Source: CAZSMC01 sp964607755 (GTDB taxonomy: Bacteria > Zhuqueibacterota > Zhuqueibacteria > Residuimicrobiales > Krinioviventaceae). Taken from it: a stretch of 64,000 bases of DNA. The notes under the pieces are model-generated. The model had not been told where the DNA came from. It saw only the letters and a list, made by a program, of their open reading frames with translations, and did not search any database. Of the stretch, positions 25,635 through 35,072 are shown in pieces; position 1 is the first letter of the stretch, and each line of letters begins with the position of its first letter. Location: assembly GCA_964607755.1 (NCBI GenBank), contig CAZSMC010000013.1:1-64000 (forward strand), written 5' to 3'. A program made the translations under genes and the position numbers.

Positions 25635-26309
25635 CTATGAGTTCAGCGCTTCCTGTGCCCATTTGATGGCGTTTTTGGTACGTTCAGTAATGGCGTCAAA
25701 ATCGCCTTTTTTAACCAGCTCTTTGACGACCAATTTGCTGCCCATGCCCACTGCGCAGGCACCGGCGTTAATCCAGCCGGAGATGCTCTCTTCCGTGGCA
25801 TCCACGCCGCCGGTTGGCATAAGCCGCGCCCACGGCAAAGGTCCGCGCACAGCTTTGACGAAACCCGGGCCGCCGACGGGTGTGCCGGGAAAGATTTTAC
25901 AGATTTCCACACCATATTCTTCGGCCTGAGAAACCTCGGATGCGCTGCCGCAGCCGGGAATGTATGCCACTTTCCGGCGGTTGCACAGCAACGCTACCTC
26001 GATGTTCAGAACAGGAGAGACGATAAAATTCGCGCCGTGGGCAATATAAAGCGCTGCTGTGGGCGCATCGATGACCGAACCGACTCCCAGGACAATATCC
26101 GGATGATTCTCTTCCAGCCAGGGGTTCAGGGTATCAAAGACTTTAATGGCATTGTCGCCGCGGTTGGTGAATTCGATTGTCTTTGTGCCACCCTTTATCA
26201 GAGCAGTGGCAATGTTAATAGCCGTGTCGTTATCTGCATGGTAAAAAAGCGGCACCACACCGCATGTTACCAGTGTATTTAAAACATCCAGTCGACTGAA
26301 ACGTGCCAT
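25635..26309 (-). CDS. eda: KDPG/KHG-type aldolase
   Basis: 224 residues, class I aldolase of the Eda family. It has 'GGTKTIEFTNRGDNAIKVF' with the catalytic Glu, 'HGANFIVSPVLNIEVALLC', and the Schiff-base Lys in 'VEICKIFPGTPVGGPGFVKA', followed by the phosphate-binding 'MPTGGVDATEESI'. It cleaves 2-keto-3-deoxy-6-phosphogluconate or 4-hydroxy-2-oxoglutarate to pyruvate plus an aldehyde. It is a single gene with a GGAG ribosome site; it may serve uronic-acid or sugar-acid catabolism fed by the surrounding glycosidases. Family sure, exact substrate not. Confidence 0.8.
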   Translation of the reverse strand: MARFSRLDVLNTLVTCGVVPLFYHADNDTAINIATALIKGGTKTIEFTNRGDNAIKVFDTLNPWLEENHPDIVLGVGSVIDAPTAALYIAHGANFIVSPVLNIEVALLCNRRKVAYIPGCGSASEVSQAEEYGVEICKIFPGTPVGGPGFVKAVRGPLPWARLMPTGGVDATEESISGWINAGACAVGMGSKLVVKELVKKGDFDAITERTKNAIKWAQEALNS

Positions 26310-26519
26310 GGTTTCTCCTCACAATTTTTAATGTGCACTGCTATTGAATTGAGACAAAATGATTTTGCGAAAGTTGAACAGATTCAAAAAATAATAGGTA
26401 GAACTTTAACTTTATTATTCTATGAATTTTTCATCACATATTCAACCGGAAAATATTTATGCGCACTTTTGCTCGACCTGAAACTGTGAATTATGTCGTT
26501 TCTGTTTGGCTTTTATCAA

Positions 26520-26548
26520 TTGACAAAGTGCAAAAGAAATTGTATTTT
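26520..26548 (+). promoter_or_regulatory. Promoter of the DUF362 gene
   Basis: TTGACA (26520-26525), 17-base spacer, TATTTT (26543-26548), about 70 bases before the start codon at 26617. The rest of the 26310-26616 gap holds no gene and presumably also the divergent promoter of the aldolase. Confidence 0.5.
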
Positions 26549-26616
26549 AAGTTGCTTTAAATTCAAGAGGGGAGTGGACTCGAAACAAATCGTAAAATAA
26601 TAAAAGAGGTTAACTT

Positions 26617-27732
26617 ATGTCAAAAAGAGATCCGCATAACGCGCAGTGTATTTCGAGAAGACGCTTTTTAAAAGGTTTGGGAACCCTGTCTGCCGCTGCG
26701 GTTCTCGGTGCTGGTTGCAGCAAAGATTATAGCGGGCCATCCGGACCGAGTAACGGAGAACCATCCGGTCCCACATCTGCCAAGGTCGCTGTGGGAGAAG
26801 CGAAAATGTACGATCACAATGTGTTGAAAAATAAGCTGACCGATATGTTTGATAAAATTGGCGGTTTGAGCGACATTATCAAATCCGGTGATAAAGTCGG
26901 CATGAAAATCAATCTGACCGGCGGTATTGGCTCGGCTAATAACTGGGAACGTGACACTGGCGTCTCGCCGGGTGAATCATTCTGGACACATCCACAGGTT
27001 GCTAACGTCGTAGGCGAACTGTGCAAAGATGCCGGAGCCGGCAAGTTGTATATTGTCGAGAGTTACTATGACTGGAAGTCTATAACCGAACCCGGGTTTA
27101 CCCAGGTTGCCGGACGGCTGGATGCGGATATATTTGATACCAATCAGACGGCTCCTTCTACAAATTATGCCAGGCGCTCCGTGGGATCAAAATGGATGAT
27201 CTATCAAAATATTTTGCAGAATACTTTGTATGAAGAGTTTGATTGTTTCATTTCCCTGCCCAAGGCCAAGCAGCACGTGTCTGCCGGTGTCACTCATGCC
27301 ATGAAAAATTTGGTAGGTACCCTGCCGCAGCCACTTTATGCGAATGGTTCCGGAAACCGTGCCGAGATTCATCACCATGATGATAAATACGACGGAAATG
27401 TGAATGATAATTTGTGCCGGGTTATCCTTGATATTAACAGCGCAACCAAAATTCATCTGTCTGTGATCGATGCCATCAAAACCACAATTGGCGGGGAAGG
27501 TCCGTGGTGCAATACCATGGAAAATATGGAATTCAACAAATTGATCGTCAGCAAGGATCCGGTTGCGGCTGACTCGATTGCCACTCAGGTCATCGGGTTC
27601 GATCCCAATGCAGATGATTATACCGATACGTTTGCCTTGCCCGGCACGCCGTGTATCAACTATTTGCGCAAAGCTGAAGAGATTGGTCTTGGCGTGAATG
27701 ATTTGAGCAAGATCGACGTGATCGATGTTTAA
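26617..27732 (+). CDS. Tat-exported DUF362 lipoprotein
   Basis: 371 residues. Twin-arginine signal 'SRRRFLKGLGTLSAAAVLGA' followed by a lipobox Cys, then a Gly/Pro/Ser-rich tether. The DUF362 core has 'GDKVGMKINLTGG', 'THPQVANVVGELCKDAGAG', 'CFISLPKAKQHVSAGVTHAM', 'KNLVGTLPQP' and 'VSKDPVAADSIATQVIGFD'. DUF362 proteins often pair with iron-sulfur domains; none is present here. The Tat signal suggests a folded, perhaps cofactor-bearing, membrane-anchored protein. Function unknown. Confidence 0.8.
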   Translation: MSKRDPHNAQCISRRRFLKGLGTLSAAAVLGAGCSKDYSGPSGPSNGEPSGPTSAKVAVGEAKMYDHNVLKNKLTDMFDKIGGLSDIIKSGDKVGMKINLTGGIGSANNWERDTGVSPGESFWTHPQVANVVGELCKDAGAGKLYIVESYYDWKSITEPGFTQVAGRLDADIFDTNQTAPSTNYARRSVGSKWMIYQNILQNTLYEEFDCFISLPKAKQHVSAGVTHAMKNLVGTLPQPLYANGSGNRAEIHHHDDKYDGNVNDNLCRVILDINSATKIHLSVIDAIKTTIGGEGPWCNTMENMEFNKLIVSKDPVAADSIATQVIGFDPNADDYTDTFALPGTPCINYLRKAEEIGLGVNDLSKIDVIDV

Positions 27733-27874
27733 GAAATTTTTTCGGGAGCGCTGTGAGGTGTTCCCGGATAACTTCAATTTTCTATCCCGAGTGGCCATGA
27801 TGTTGACATGTCTCCACATCGCAACATTACTTCTTTTAATAAAAATTAATCACAAATAAAGAAAGAGAAATCCT

Positions 27875-29455
27875 ATGCGATTGGCTATGAGTTTTTTTAT
27901 TATCCTGACTTGCACAGTGTCCGCTTTTGCCCAGGATGGCAATACGGTTATTTCCACGATCGACGATTATAACGGCTGGGGCTGGCAATCGATTGTCATG
28001 AAAAATGATCTGATTACTGTTGCGACCACGCCGGTTATCGGCGCCCGCATCACGCAATATGATCTGGGCGACCACTCGTCGATTTTTCTGAATCCGTCCC
28101 TGTTTGGCAAAACATTCAATATAAGCCAAACATGGCATAATTACGGCGGTTATAAAGTCTGGCCGGCACCGCAGGACCGGTGGGGATGGCCGCCGCCTCC
28201 GCGAATCGACTTTGGCGAGTATTCAACAGAAATTACCGATGATACGGCCGATTCCGTGGCTTTATTTGTGAGAGGGCCTGTGGAAACACAGATCACGCCA
28301 AATCTTCGCATGCAACGCCGGACTGTGATTTACAGGGGTACGAGCCGGGTCAAAGTTGAGCAATCGATTGTTAACGAAGGCTCATCCAAACAAAGCTGGA
28401 GCGTGTGGGATGTCACGCAAAACATTGTCCATCATAATGGTGAAAAGGATTATGAAAATTTTTGGGTGTATTTTCCGATCAATCCGGATAGCAAGTTTGG
28501 TAATGACGGTGTTCGCTGGAGCGATCATTCCGGCGCCTGGAAGGGCGAAGTGGCTCCCGGCATTTACGGTGTCGAGTTTAAGCCTGAGGGCAAAAAGATA
28601 TTTGCTGATTCACACAAGGGTTGGATTTGTTACGCCGATGAACGCGAAGATATGATTTACGCAAAAGTGTTCAAAATCTGGGACGGTGCCGATTACCCGG
28701 ATCAGGGAGCGCGAGTAGAAGTCTGGATCAGCAGCAATCCGCTGTACCTCGAAGTCGAGGTGGTCAGCCCGATTTGGGATATCGAAGCCAATGGCGGCAA
28801 GATCACTTTTGTGGAAGACTGGTACGCTGCCAAAGTTGCCGGGCCAACAGAATTAACACCGATCTTGGATGTGAATCATGTCGGTGCGACGGCAAAGCAT
28901 CTAAGTTATGATGATCAGGCAAAAAACTTTCAGGGATTGTTTGGCGTGTTCCATTTTGGCACCGCTAAACTCGTTGCTCTGGATGCAGAAGATAATATTG
29001 TGGCCGAAGGGCAAGCGCATGATGTCACACCGAATGAAACATTCGAATTGAATGAAACTCTGGAATTACCAGAAACCGCAGCCCAGGTAAAAATTGTCGT
29101 TTCCAATGATAATGGCGACATTGGCACTTTGACAATGGCAGATGCCGATGCCTTGACCTCGGTAGCAACGAGCAGTCAAGCTCCTGCAGATTTTGCCCTG
29201 CAGCAGAATTATCCCAATCCTTTTAATCCTTCCACGAAAATTGAGTTTCTTATTCCGAGCAGCCAGCATGTTAATCTTTCTATTATTGATGTAAAAGGCC
29301 GGGAAGTCGCTACGCTTGTTAACCAGCGCATGTCATCCGGCTCACATCAGGTGACGTGGCACGCAGCCAATCAACCTGCCGGTGTTTATTTTATCCGGTT
29401 AAAGGGAGAGCGGTTACAGAATGTGAGGACGAAAAAAATGGTTCTAGCCAGGTGA
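27875..29455 (+). CDS. Secreted DUF4380-like protein with C-terminal sorting domain
   Basis: 526 residues with a signal peptide ('RLAMSFFIILTCTVSAFAQ'). The main body is a beta-sandwich of the DUF4380/galactose-mutarotase-like kind ('YNGWGWQSIVMKNDLITVAT', 'WHNYGGYKVWPAPQDRWGWP', 'SIVNEGSSKQSWSVWDVTQN'). A short beta domain follows, then the sorting domain 'FALQQNYPNPFNPSTKIEF' to 'TKKMVLAR'. It is probably a surface or secreted sugar-binding or sugar-epimerising protein. It follows the DUF362 gene on the same strand with about 140 bases between them, so it has its own leader. Confidence 0.7.
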   Translation: MRLAMSFFIILTCTVSAFAQDGNTVISTIDDYNGWGWQSIVMKNDLITVATTPVIGARITQYDLGDHSSIFLNPSLFGKTFNISQTWHNYGGYKVWPAPQDRWGWPPPPRIDFGEYSTEITDDTADSVALFVRGPVETQITPNLRMQRRTVIYRGTSRVKVEQSIVNEGSSKQSWSVWDVTQNIVHHNGEKDYENFWVYFPINPDSKFGNDGVRWSDHSGAWKGEVAPGIYGVEFKPEGKKIFADSHKGWICYADEREDMIYAKVFKIWDGADYPDQGARVEVWISSNPLYLEVEVVSPIWDIEANGGKITFVEDWYAAKVAGPTELTPILDVNHVGATAKHLSYDDQAKNFQGLFGVFHFGTAKLVALDAEDNIVAEGQAHDVTPNETFELNETLELPETAAQVKIVVSNDNGDIGTLTMADADALTSVATSSQAPADFALQQNYPNPFNPSTKIEFLIPSSQHVNLSIIDVKGREVATLVNQRMSSGSHQVTWHAANQPAGVYFIRLKGERLQNVRTKKMVLAR

Positions 29456-29469
29456 GACAGGTTAAACAC

Positions 29470-30180
29470 CGTTCCGTCTGTTTTCGGCGGAACAGTGTTG
29501 TTGAAGCGATTGAGCTTATTTCCTGTTATGAATTGTCATACCTCAATAGCTCTCGCTCCCCCAGACCACTGGGGGAACGCTCTGCGGGACGCTTCTGCGT
29601 CCCGCGCTGACACCATACGATGTGCTGAACTTGCAAATATACAAGCCATTTTGCCCATCTGGTTCATCTGTTCCTGTCAGCAACTGATAATGCACCTGGA
29701 CGCGGAGCGTCCGGCCTGCATTCCGCCGGTCTCCGGCGGAACGAGAAAAATCTGTTCAAGCAACGTTCCCTTTTACAACAGGCAGATTGCTTAACACAAT
29801 CTCATTCAAATCAAAATCCTGAACATCCTTGAATCCTGTAAATCCAGATTCAGACGATTGTTATCTTTTGCCTCGCTCCCCCAGTCCCCTGGGGCAACGC
29901 TCTGCGGGACGCTTCTGCGTCCCGCGCTGACGTCATAATATGTGCTGAGTTTTCAGATACAAGCCATTTTGCCATTTGGTTTATCTGCTTCTGTCAGCAA
30001 CTGATAATGCACCTGGACGCGGAGCGTCCGGCCTGCATTCCGCCGGAGACCGGCGGAACGAGAAACAATGAAGGGGTGAGGATGCACTTCATTGCAACGC
30101 ACTTTAGCGCGTGGGTTAAATCAGCCTCCCGACTCTCCGGGCTTTAGCCCCGCATTCTCGTTTCCCAAGTACTTTGGGGC
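29470..30180. repeat. Mosaic of hairpin-bearing repeat modules, left block
   Basis: No gene. Two successive copies of a block, each with perfect short hairpins: CCCCCAG-ACCA-CTGGGGG (29558-29575), GCGGGACGC-TTCT-GCGTCCCGC (29584-29605), GGACGC-GGA-GCGTCC (29698-29712), CCGCCGG-TCT-CCGGCGG (29723-29739). The series recurs at 29875-30060. At 30105-30150 further hairpins with CTTTAGCGCG and GGGCTTTAGCCC follow. The connecting text ('CTGATAATGCACCTGG', 'GGCCTGCATTC', 'GGAACGAGAA') is conserved between copies and in the right block. Confidence 0.8.
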
Positions 30181-30568
30181 AACGCGAGGCGGTGGTATTC
30201 GACATGAAATTTCAGAAATCCCTTGCATTTTAATTATAAATGTTTATAATTAAGACATTAAAAGATGAGAACAGAAATCTACTGCTCGCAGCAAACCTCA
30301 CAGCCCACGGACAGCACATACATCTGATCGTACCAGGATAAGAATCTCGGTAAAAAAGCTGGATTTTTACAGTTGTAAGCTGATATACATCTCCGTATTC
30401 GTCTCCATGTCCTTTCTTTTCAAAAGCTTATTGTATTCGCCGCTTCCAGAGCTATTGGCCCATAACTATATAGAAACTGCTTGATTATCCGGTGATCTGA
30501 CCCGAGCTATCATCCGAACCACGAATTACTACCGCAGAAAAATACCTGTAAAACCCGGATGAATACGT

Positions 30569-30600
30569 AACCAAAAATAGATTTAACCAAAAATAGATTT
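30569..30600. repeat. Tandem 16-bp duplication
   Basis: AACCAAAAATAGATTT occurs twice head-to-tail (30569-30584, 30585-30600), immediately left of the inverted repeat that bounds the small membrane-protein gene. The rest of 30181-30568 holds no recognised feature. Confidence 0.8.
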
Positions 30601-30606
30601 GAGTGC

Positions 30607-30620
30607 TGTGTTATAACACA
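30607..30620. promoter_or_regulatory. Perfect 14-bp palindrome upstream of the small membrane-protein gene
   Basis: TGTGTTATAACACA, fully self-complementary, overlaps the left inverted repeat and lies 8 bases before the GGAGG of the gene at 30641. This position fits a repressor operator or a start-site hairpin. Confidence 0.4.
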
Positions 30621-30640
30621 ATGAAAATGGAGGTGTTATT

Positions 30641-30934
30641 ATGATTGGGATGAGTTTTATAAGTTTTTTAATATTACTAGTTATCAGTGTTGTAATTTCG
30701 GTCATTTTACATTTTGTCTTCAAGTATTATGTAAGGCCTGGCTTTAATTCCTTCATTTCTAAAGTTATTATGGGTTGGATTGGCGCCTGGCTTGGTTCGC
30801 CGGTTTTTGGGCATTGGTTCGCCGGCGTTGAATATGAACAAGTATATATTATCCCAGCCATTCTTGGCTCTTTAGCTTTTTTGATTCTGACCATAGATTT
30901 CGTTAAATCGATCAAATCTGCTCCTGAAGCATAA
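30641..30934 (+). CDS. GlsB/YeaQ-like small membrane protein
   Basis: 97 residues with three hydrophobic segments: 'FISFLILLVISVVISVILHF', then 'RPGFNSFISKVIMGWIGAWL', then 'YIIPAILGSLAFLILTIDFV'. The block 'VIMGWIGAWLGSPVFGHWF' matches the GlsB/YeaQ/YmgE (transglycosylase-associated) family of stress-linked membrane proteins. Strong GGAGG ribosome site. It is enclosed by 14-bp inverted repeats and by large repeat blocks, unlike ordinary operon genes here. Biochemical role unknown. Confidence 0.75.
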   Translation: MIGMSFISFLILLVISVVISVILHFVFKYYVRPGFNSFISKVIMGWIGAWLGSPVFGHWFAGVEYEQVYIIPAILGSLAFLILTIDFVKSIKSAPEA

Positions 30935-31054
30935 TCATGTTTTTTCGATAATTATAACTAAAACACAGCACTCAACTTTTTATTTTCATTATCGAATAAC
31001 GCTGTAATTTCAGATAAGCTGCATTATAGTATACCTTTTTTCTCTCGTGCCTTC

Positions 31055-31310
31055 TCGTGACAAGGCTCTGGCTTGTCACGCACCTGAGCTATCTGTTTAC
31101 AATGATGAACCGACAAAGCGGCGCTCTACGCCGCAGGTGAAATCACTCTAACTGCTCCTATCAATTCCATAGTCTCTCCAGCATGAGAATGCGAAACAAC
31201 GCTCGATGCGTTGTGATAAATTGTGATGCGGAGCATCACTCTCTGCGACCATGAGATCACACCAGTTGATATGGCATTCCCAGCCAGAGGCTGGGAACGA
31301 GAGGCTGGCA
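31055..31310 (+). repeat. Repeat module V (inverted copy at 44255-44506)
   Basis: About 250 bases, noncoding, bounded by hairpins: CGTGACAAG / CTTGTCACG (31056-31064 and 31072-31080) at the left, TTCCCAGCC-AGA-GGCTGGGAA (31277-31297) at the right. Landmarks such as ATGATGAACCGAC, CATGAGAATG and CATGAGATCACACCAG recur in reverse orientation at 44255-44506. The hairpin sequences differ between copies but stay paired, which indicates selection on structure. Confidence 0.75.
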
Positions 31311-31760
31311 GCAGCGGATAATGCACCTGGACGCTGTAGCGTCCGGCCTGCATTCCACCGGCGACCGGCGGAACGAGTAAAATTTGTTCAAGCAAAGTTC
31401 TTTTTTAAAACAGGCCGCTTGCTTGACACAATCTCATCCAAATCAAAATCCTGAACATCCATGAATCCAGTAAATCCTGATTCAGACGGTTGTAATCTTT
31501 TGCCTCATACGATGTACTGAACTTTCAGATATGTACCCATTTTGCCCATTTGTTTTTCCTGCTCCTGGCAGCAACTGTTAATGCACCCGGACGCGTAACG
31601 TCCGGCCTGCATTCTTACGGAGACCGGCGGAACGAGAAACAACGAAGGGGCGAGGATGTGTTTCATTGCCACGCGCTTTAGCGCGTGAATCCAGATTCTG
31701 AACCATCACGGGCTTTAGCCCCCTGCGTTCGGCCAAAGATCGGCGGAACGAGGAGGCTGT
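31311..31760. repeat. Mosaic of repeat modules, right block
   Basis: No gene. It repeats the left block in the same order: 'GATAATGCACCTGGACG' hairpin module (31316-31380), the 'TTGTTCAAGCAA...AATCCTGA' spacer (31384-31505), a second hairpin module (31577-31640) and a tail with CGCGCTTTAGCGCG and GGGCTTTAGCCC (31670-31722). The hairpin cores differ (GGACGC-TGTA-GCGTCC here, GGACGC-GGA-GCGTCC at left). 31761-31904 has no feature. Confidence 0.75.
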
Positions 31761-31904
31761 GGGTACATCATACAAGAAAATCTTGTAAACAAAAGGATTA
31801 TTTGTACAACTTTGCGGAGTTTAGATCTTAATCTTTTGTAAAGCGGTAATAAAAGGTGAGTGTTAGAATATTGGTGTGCTATGGTTTCCTTCTACCCACA
31901 TCAA

Positions 31905-34900
31905 TCAATGTGCCTGATACTGCTCTTGATCCAGAACATCTCTCACTTTTAACAACAGTTCTTCCCGGTCGTAAGGTTTTCTAAGCAGTTGACGTGAGAT
32001 ATAAATTTCGTGATCTTCCCGAAGTAAATGACGCGTATAGGCAGAACAAAACAGAACCGGAATGTCCGGTTTAAAGGTAGAAACTTTGTCGTAAACTTGT
32101 TTACCGCTTTTATCAGGCATAACCACATCCAGGACCAATAATTGAATCTCATGCATGTGATGAAAAAACAGATCAATCGCTTCTTCGCCGGTGTTAGCGA
32201 CGTAGACGCGATATCCTGCCTGTTCCAGAAAGGTTCTGGATACCTCGCAAATATGTTTCTCATCGTCGGCTAATAGAATGGTTTCATTGCCACCGGGTAT
32301 GGCTTTGTCTGTTAAATTGGGCTGTTGAGCATTATGCCAGTCGAAGGACTCGTTATGCGCAACAGTAGCGTCTGTGTTGTCATCATTAAGTGAATTCAGA
32401 GAATTATTCTGCCTGGTGCGCAAAATTGCCAGTACTTCACCAGGGGCGCAAGGGGAGAGGTGCACGTCAAATTTATGCCATTGCTTTCGAATGGGAAGCC
32501 AGATTTCAAATATTTGTTTCTTGCGTTGCTGAAGCGCTTTGGAAATGTGTTCTATAATCGTCCGGGCTGATTGTAAAGGGAGAATCTCGCTGATTTGCCG
32601 GTTTAACCATTCTTCTGGTTTTTGGGTTGACAGGTGATGGGGTACATCTATGTCCACAACAACACCGTGACGGTCAAATACAAACATAAAACCTGGCAAT
32701 GCCTCAAGCAGACTCTGCAAATGGTTTTCCTTTTCCAGGGCTTTTTGCTCAATATTTTTTATGTCTGTTATATTCTGGATCGTTGCGTGTATCTGCTTAA
32801 TCCGGCCTTTGCTATCCAGTTCGAGTTGACCGATTTCACGGACATACCGGATTTTCTTATTTTGAGCGTAAAGCCGGTAGTGCGTCTCCCAATTTTGTCG
32901 CTGTTCGAGCGACTGCCGGACTATTTTCAAGGTCGCTTTGAGGTCATTCGGGTAAACAAGTTTTCGATAAAAATCGAGCAGATCATATACCCCTGAGATT
33001 TCTTCAGGACTGTATTCCGTCATTGCTGACATTTCTTCAGACAGAAAAACCCGTTTTTTACGCGGATCATAATCCCAGCTTCCTAATTTGGCCAGGCGCC
33101 GTGATTCATGCAGCCGTGCCGCATGGGTTCTGGATTCCTGCTCCGCCTGCCGGCGTTCACTGATGTCGCGGGTAACCCCAATTAAGGCAATTGGCTCTCC
33201 GTTGTCGCTGTAAACTGGTGAGACGCGCACCTGACTGGGAATGATTCCGCCGTCCTTGTGATAAAAATCCAGTTCAATTTCCAGATGTTGTTGCGGCGCA
33301 TTCTTTTTTAGTTTTTTAATGTGCTCAAAATAAGGCTGTCCTTTTTCCTTTAGTCGTTTGTAAGACGATGGCGTCATTTTTTCTTCCAGAGATTGCTTGT
33401 AAATAGTTTCTATACTAAATCCGCGCACGCGTTCGGCAGACGGACTGATAAGAATCGGCTCCAAATCCATGTTGAGCATCCACATGATATCAGCCGAGTT
33501 TTCGAACAGCAAGCGGAAACGCAATTCGCTAATGCGCAATTCTTCTTCGTGATACTTTCGTAACGTGATATCATTGAAAATCACAGCAAGCTGATTGCTC
33601 TCGGTTGGATAGGCGATGACTTGAAAGTATTTCTGACTTGATGGCCAGTACATTTCAAAGTGCCTGGACTTTTGCTCTACTAATACAGCATTTAAATGCG
33701 GCCGCCATTTTTGAAATGCTCCGGGGAAAAGAGCGCTTAAAGGCCGGTCAACCGCATCGTCTTTTGCAATGCCGAAATATTCTGTAAATGCGGCATTGAT
33801 ATCCCGGCAGAGAAATCCCCGGTTTTCTTCTTGTGGTTTGGGACTTAAAACGAGGGTGGCGTAATAAGAATGCGCAAACAAACGGTGAAAATAGTTTTCC
33901 CGCGCTTGCAATGCCAGTTCTCTGGTCTTTTGTTTGGTGATTTCCTGGACCGTGCCAAATGCCTGGATGAGAGAGCCGTCAGTACTGAAAAGATTCCGGC
34001 CAATCAGCCGCAGCCATTTTGTTTTTTGGTGAATGACAATTCGGACTTTGATTTCAATTTCCCGGTCATCTTTTTCCCGCAACGATTTTACAACAATAGG
34101 CCGGTCCTCCGGATGAATAACCCGCAACAGCATTTCAAGTGTAAATTCACTGGTTCGAAGCGATAACAATTTTTTCACTTCCGGCGAGACAAGAAACCGG
34201 TTATTGGCGACATCATGCAGCCAATGACCGAGCCTGGCAATAGTTTGTGCGTTTTCTAACTGAGTGGCATAGCGTTGTAATTTCTGTTCGCGGCGTTTTA
34301 AAGGCGTGATATCAGATATCATACCGATCGAACGGTGAACCTTGCCTTGAGCGTTTCGTTCAAAATATCCGCGCGCCTGCACGTGCTTTATGATATTGTC
34401 CGGGGTTTGAATGCGATAACACGCGTCAAAAACAGTGCCTTTTTTCAGGGCATTGGTAAATGTTTGAATAACCCGGTTCTTATCCTCAGGATGCACGCGT
34501 TCGGTGAAATCCTTCCACGTGCGCGGTGTGCTTGACCATGAGCTGCCAAATATACGCGAACATTCCGGCGAAATTTTCGCCTTGTTTTCAATGACATCGT
34601 ATTCCCAATGGCCAATGTGAGCAACATGTTCAGCTTTTAGCAGTATTTTTTCAAACGCTTCAAACTGGTCAAGTGCCTCTATGTCGTTGGTTTTATCAAT
34701 ATAAAAGGTAAATAAATATTTCTCGGATCCACCTTTTTTCATGGGCATGCGAAAACTCTGCACCACCCGGGTGGTTCCTTTGAAGGTTTGAAGTTTTTTA
34801 TCACTGGAAACAGAGCGGGAACGGGGTTCAAGCTTTTCTTGTGCCGGGAAAATATCGGTTTCTTTTCTGCCAATTATTTCATCTACGGTGAATTGAAAGA

Positions 34901-35072
34901 GGTCGGAAAAAGCTTTGTTACAGAAAATAAAAGTTGAATCCTGTATCCTTTTCAAACTGATGGCAACAGGAACAGAATGAAGTAAGGTTACGATAGACTT
35001 TTTAAATTGTTGTCGTTCATTTCTAAGCTGGTTAATTCGTTGTTCCAGTGATTCTTTGGACTGTTCTGCCAT
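31905..35072 (-). CDS. Seven-PAS sensor with C-terminal receiver, no kinase core
   Basis: 1055 residues, soluble. Seven PAS/PAC units can be read, several ending in the typical 'GMISDITPLKRREQ', 'GTVQEITKQK', 'GVTRDISERRQAEQES' or 'ATIQNITDIK'. After PAS 7 a short low-complexity linker leads to 'GGNETILLADDEKHICEV', a full receiver domain with phospho-acceptor Asp in 'LLVLDVVMPDKSG' and Lys in 'LLRKPYDREELL'. No HisKA H-box or HATPase N/G boxes lie between them, where hybrid kinases have them. The 'GGNETILL' junction is typical after a kinase, so the core was probably lost. It may act as a phospho-sink or as a partner of another kinase. Confidence 0.85.
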   Translation of the reverse strand: MAEQSKESLEQRINQLRNERQQFKKSIVTLLHSVPVAISLKRIQDSTFIFCNKAFSDLFQFTVDEIIGRKETDIFPAQEKLEPRSRSVSSDKKLQTFKGTTRVVQSFRMPMKKGGSEKYLFTFYIDKTNDIEALDQFEAFEKILLKAEHVAHIGHWEYDVIENKAKISPECSRIFGSSWSSTPRTWKDFTERVHPEDKNRVIQTFTNALKKGTVFDACYRIQTPDNIIKHVQARGYFERNAQGKVHRSIGMISDITPLKRREQKLQRYATQLENAQTIARLGHWLHDVANNRFLVSPEVKKLLSLRTSEFTLEMLLRVIHPEDRPIVVKSLREKDDREIEIKVRIVIHQKTKWLRLIGRNLFSTDGSLIQAFGTVQEITKQKTRELALQARENYFHRLFAHSYYATLVLSPKPQEENRGFLCRDINAAFTEYFGIAKDDAVDRPLSALFPGAFQKWRPHLNAVLVEQKSRHFEMYWPSSQKYFQVIAYPTESNQLAVIFNDITLRKYHEEELRISELRFRLLFENSADIMWMLNMDLEPILISPSAERVRGFSIETIYKQSLEEKMTPSSYKRLKEKGQPYFEHIKKLKKNAPQQHLEIELDFYHKDGGIIPSQVRVSPVYSDNGEPIALIGVTRDISERRQAEQESRTHAARLHESRRLAKLGSWDYDPRKKRVFLSEEMSAMTEYSPEEISGVYDLLDFYRKLVYPNDLKATLKIVRQSLEQRQNWETHYRLYAQNKKIRYVREIGQLELDSKGRIKQIHATIQNITDIKNIEQKALEKENHLQSLLEALPGFMFVFDRHGVVVDIDVPHHLSTQKPEEWLNRQISEILPLQSARTIIEHISKALQQRKKQIFEIWLPIRKQWHKFDVHLSPCAPGEVLAILRTRQNNSLNSLNDDNTDATVAHNESFDWHNAQQPNLTDKAIPGGNETILLADDEKHICEVSRTFLEQAGYRVYVANTGEEAIDLFFHHMHEIQLLVLDVVMPDKSGKQVYDKVSTFKPDIPVLFCSAYTRHLLREDHEIYISRQLLRKPYDREELLLKVRDVLDQEQYQAH

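Larger units (their letters stand above)
30599..30976. mobile_element. Small unit with perfect 14-bp terminal inverted repeats
   Basis: TTGAGTGCTGTGTT (30599-30612) and its exact reverse complement AACACAGCACTCAA (30963-30976) enclose one gene and little else, 378 bases in all. The unit sits inside the mosaic repeat region. The layout is that of a MITE-like element carrying a cargo gene, or of a gene bracketed by operator/terminator sequences. No transposase or clear target duplication is seen. Confidence 0.45.

Noticed and set aside
29470..31760. CRISPR array
   Set aside because: Repeated units are irregular in length, carry several different hairpins and have no unique spacers of constant size; no cas genes are present.
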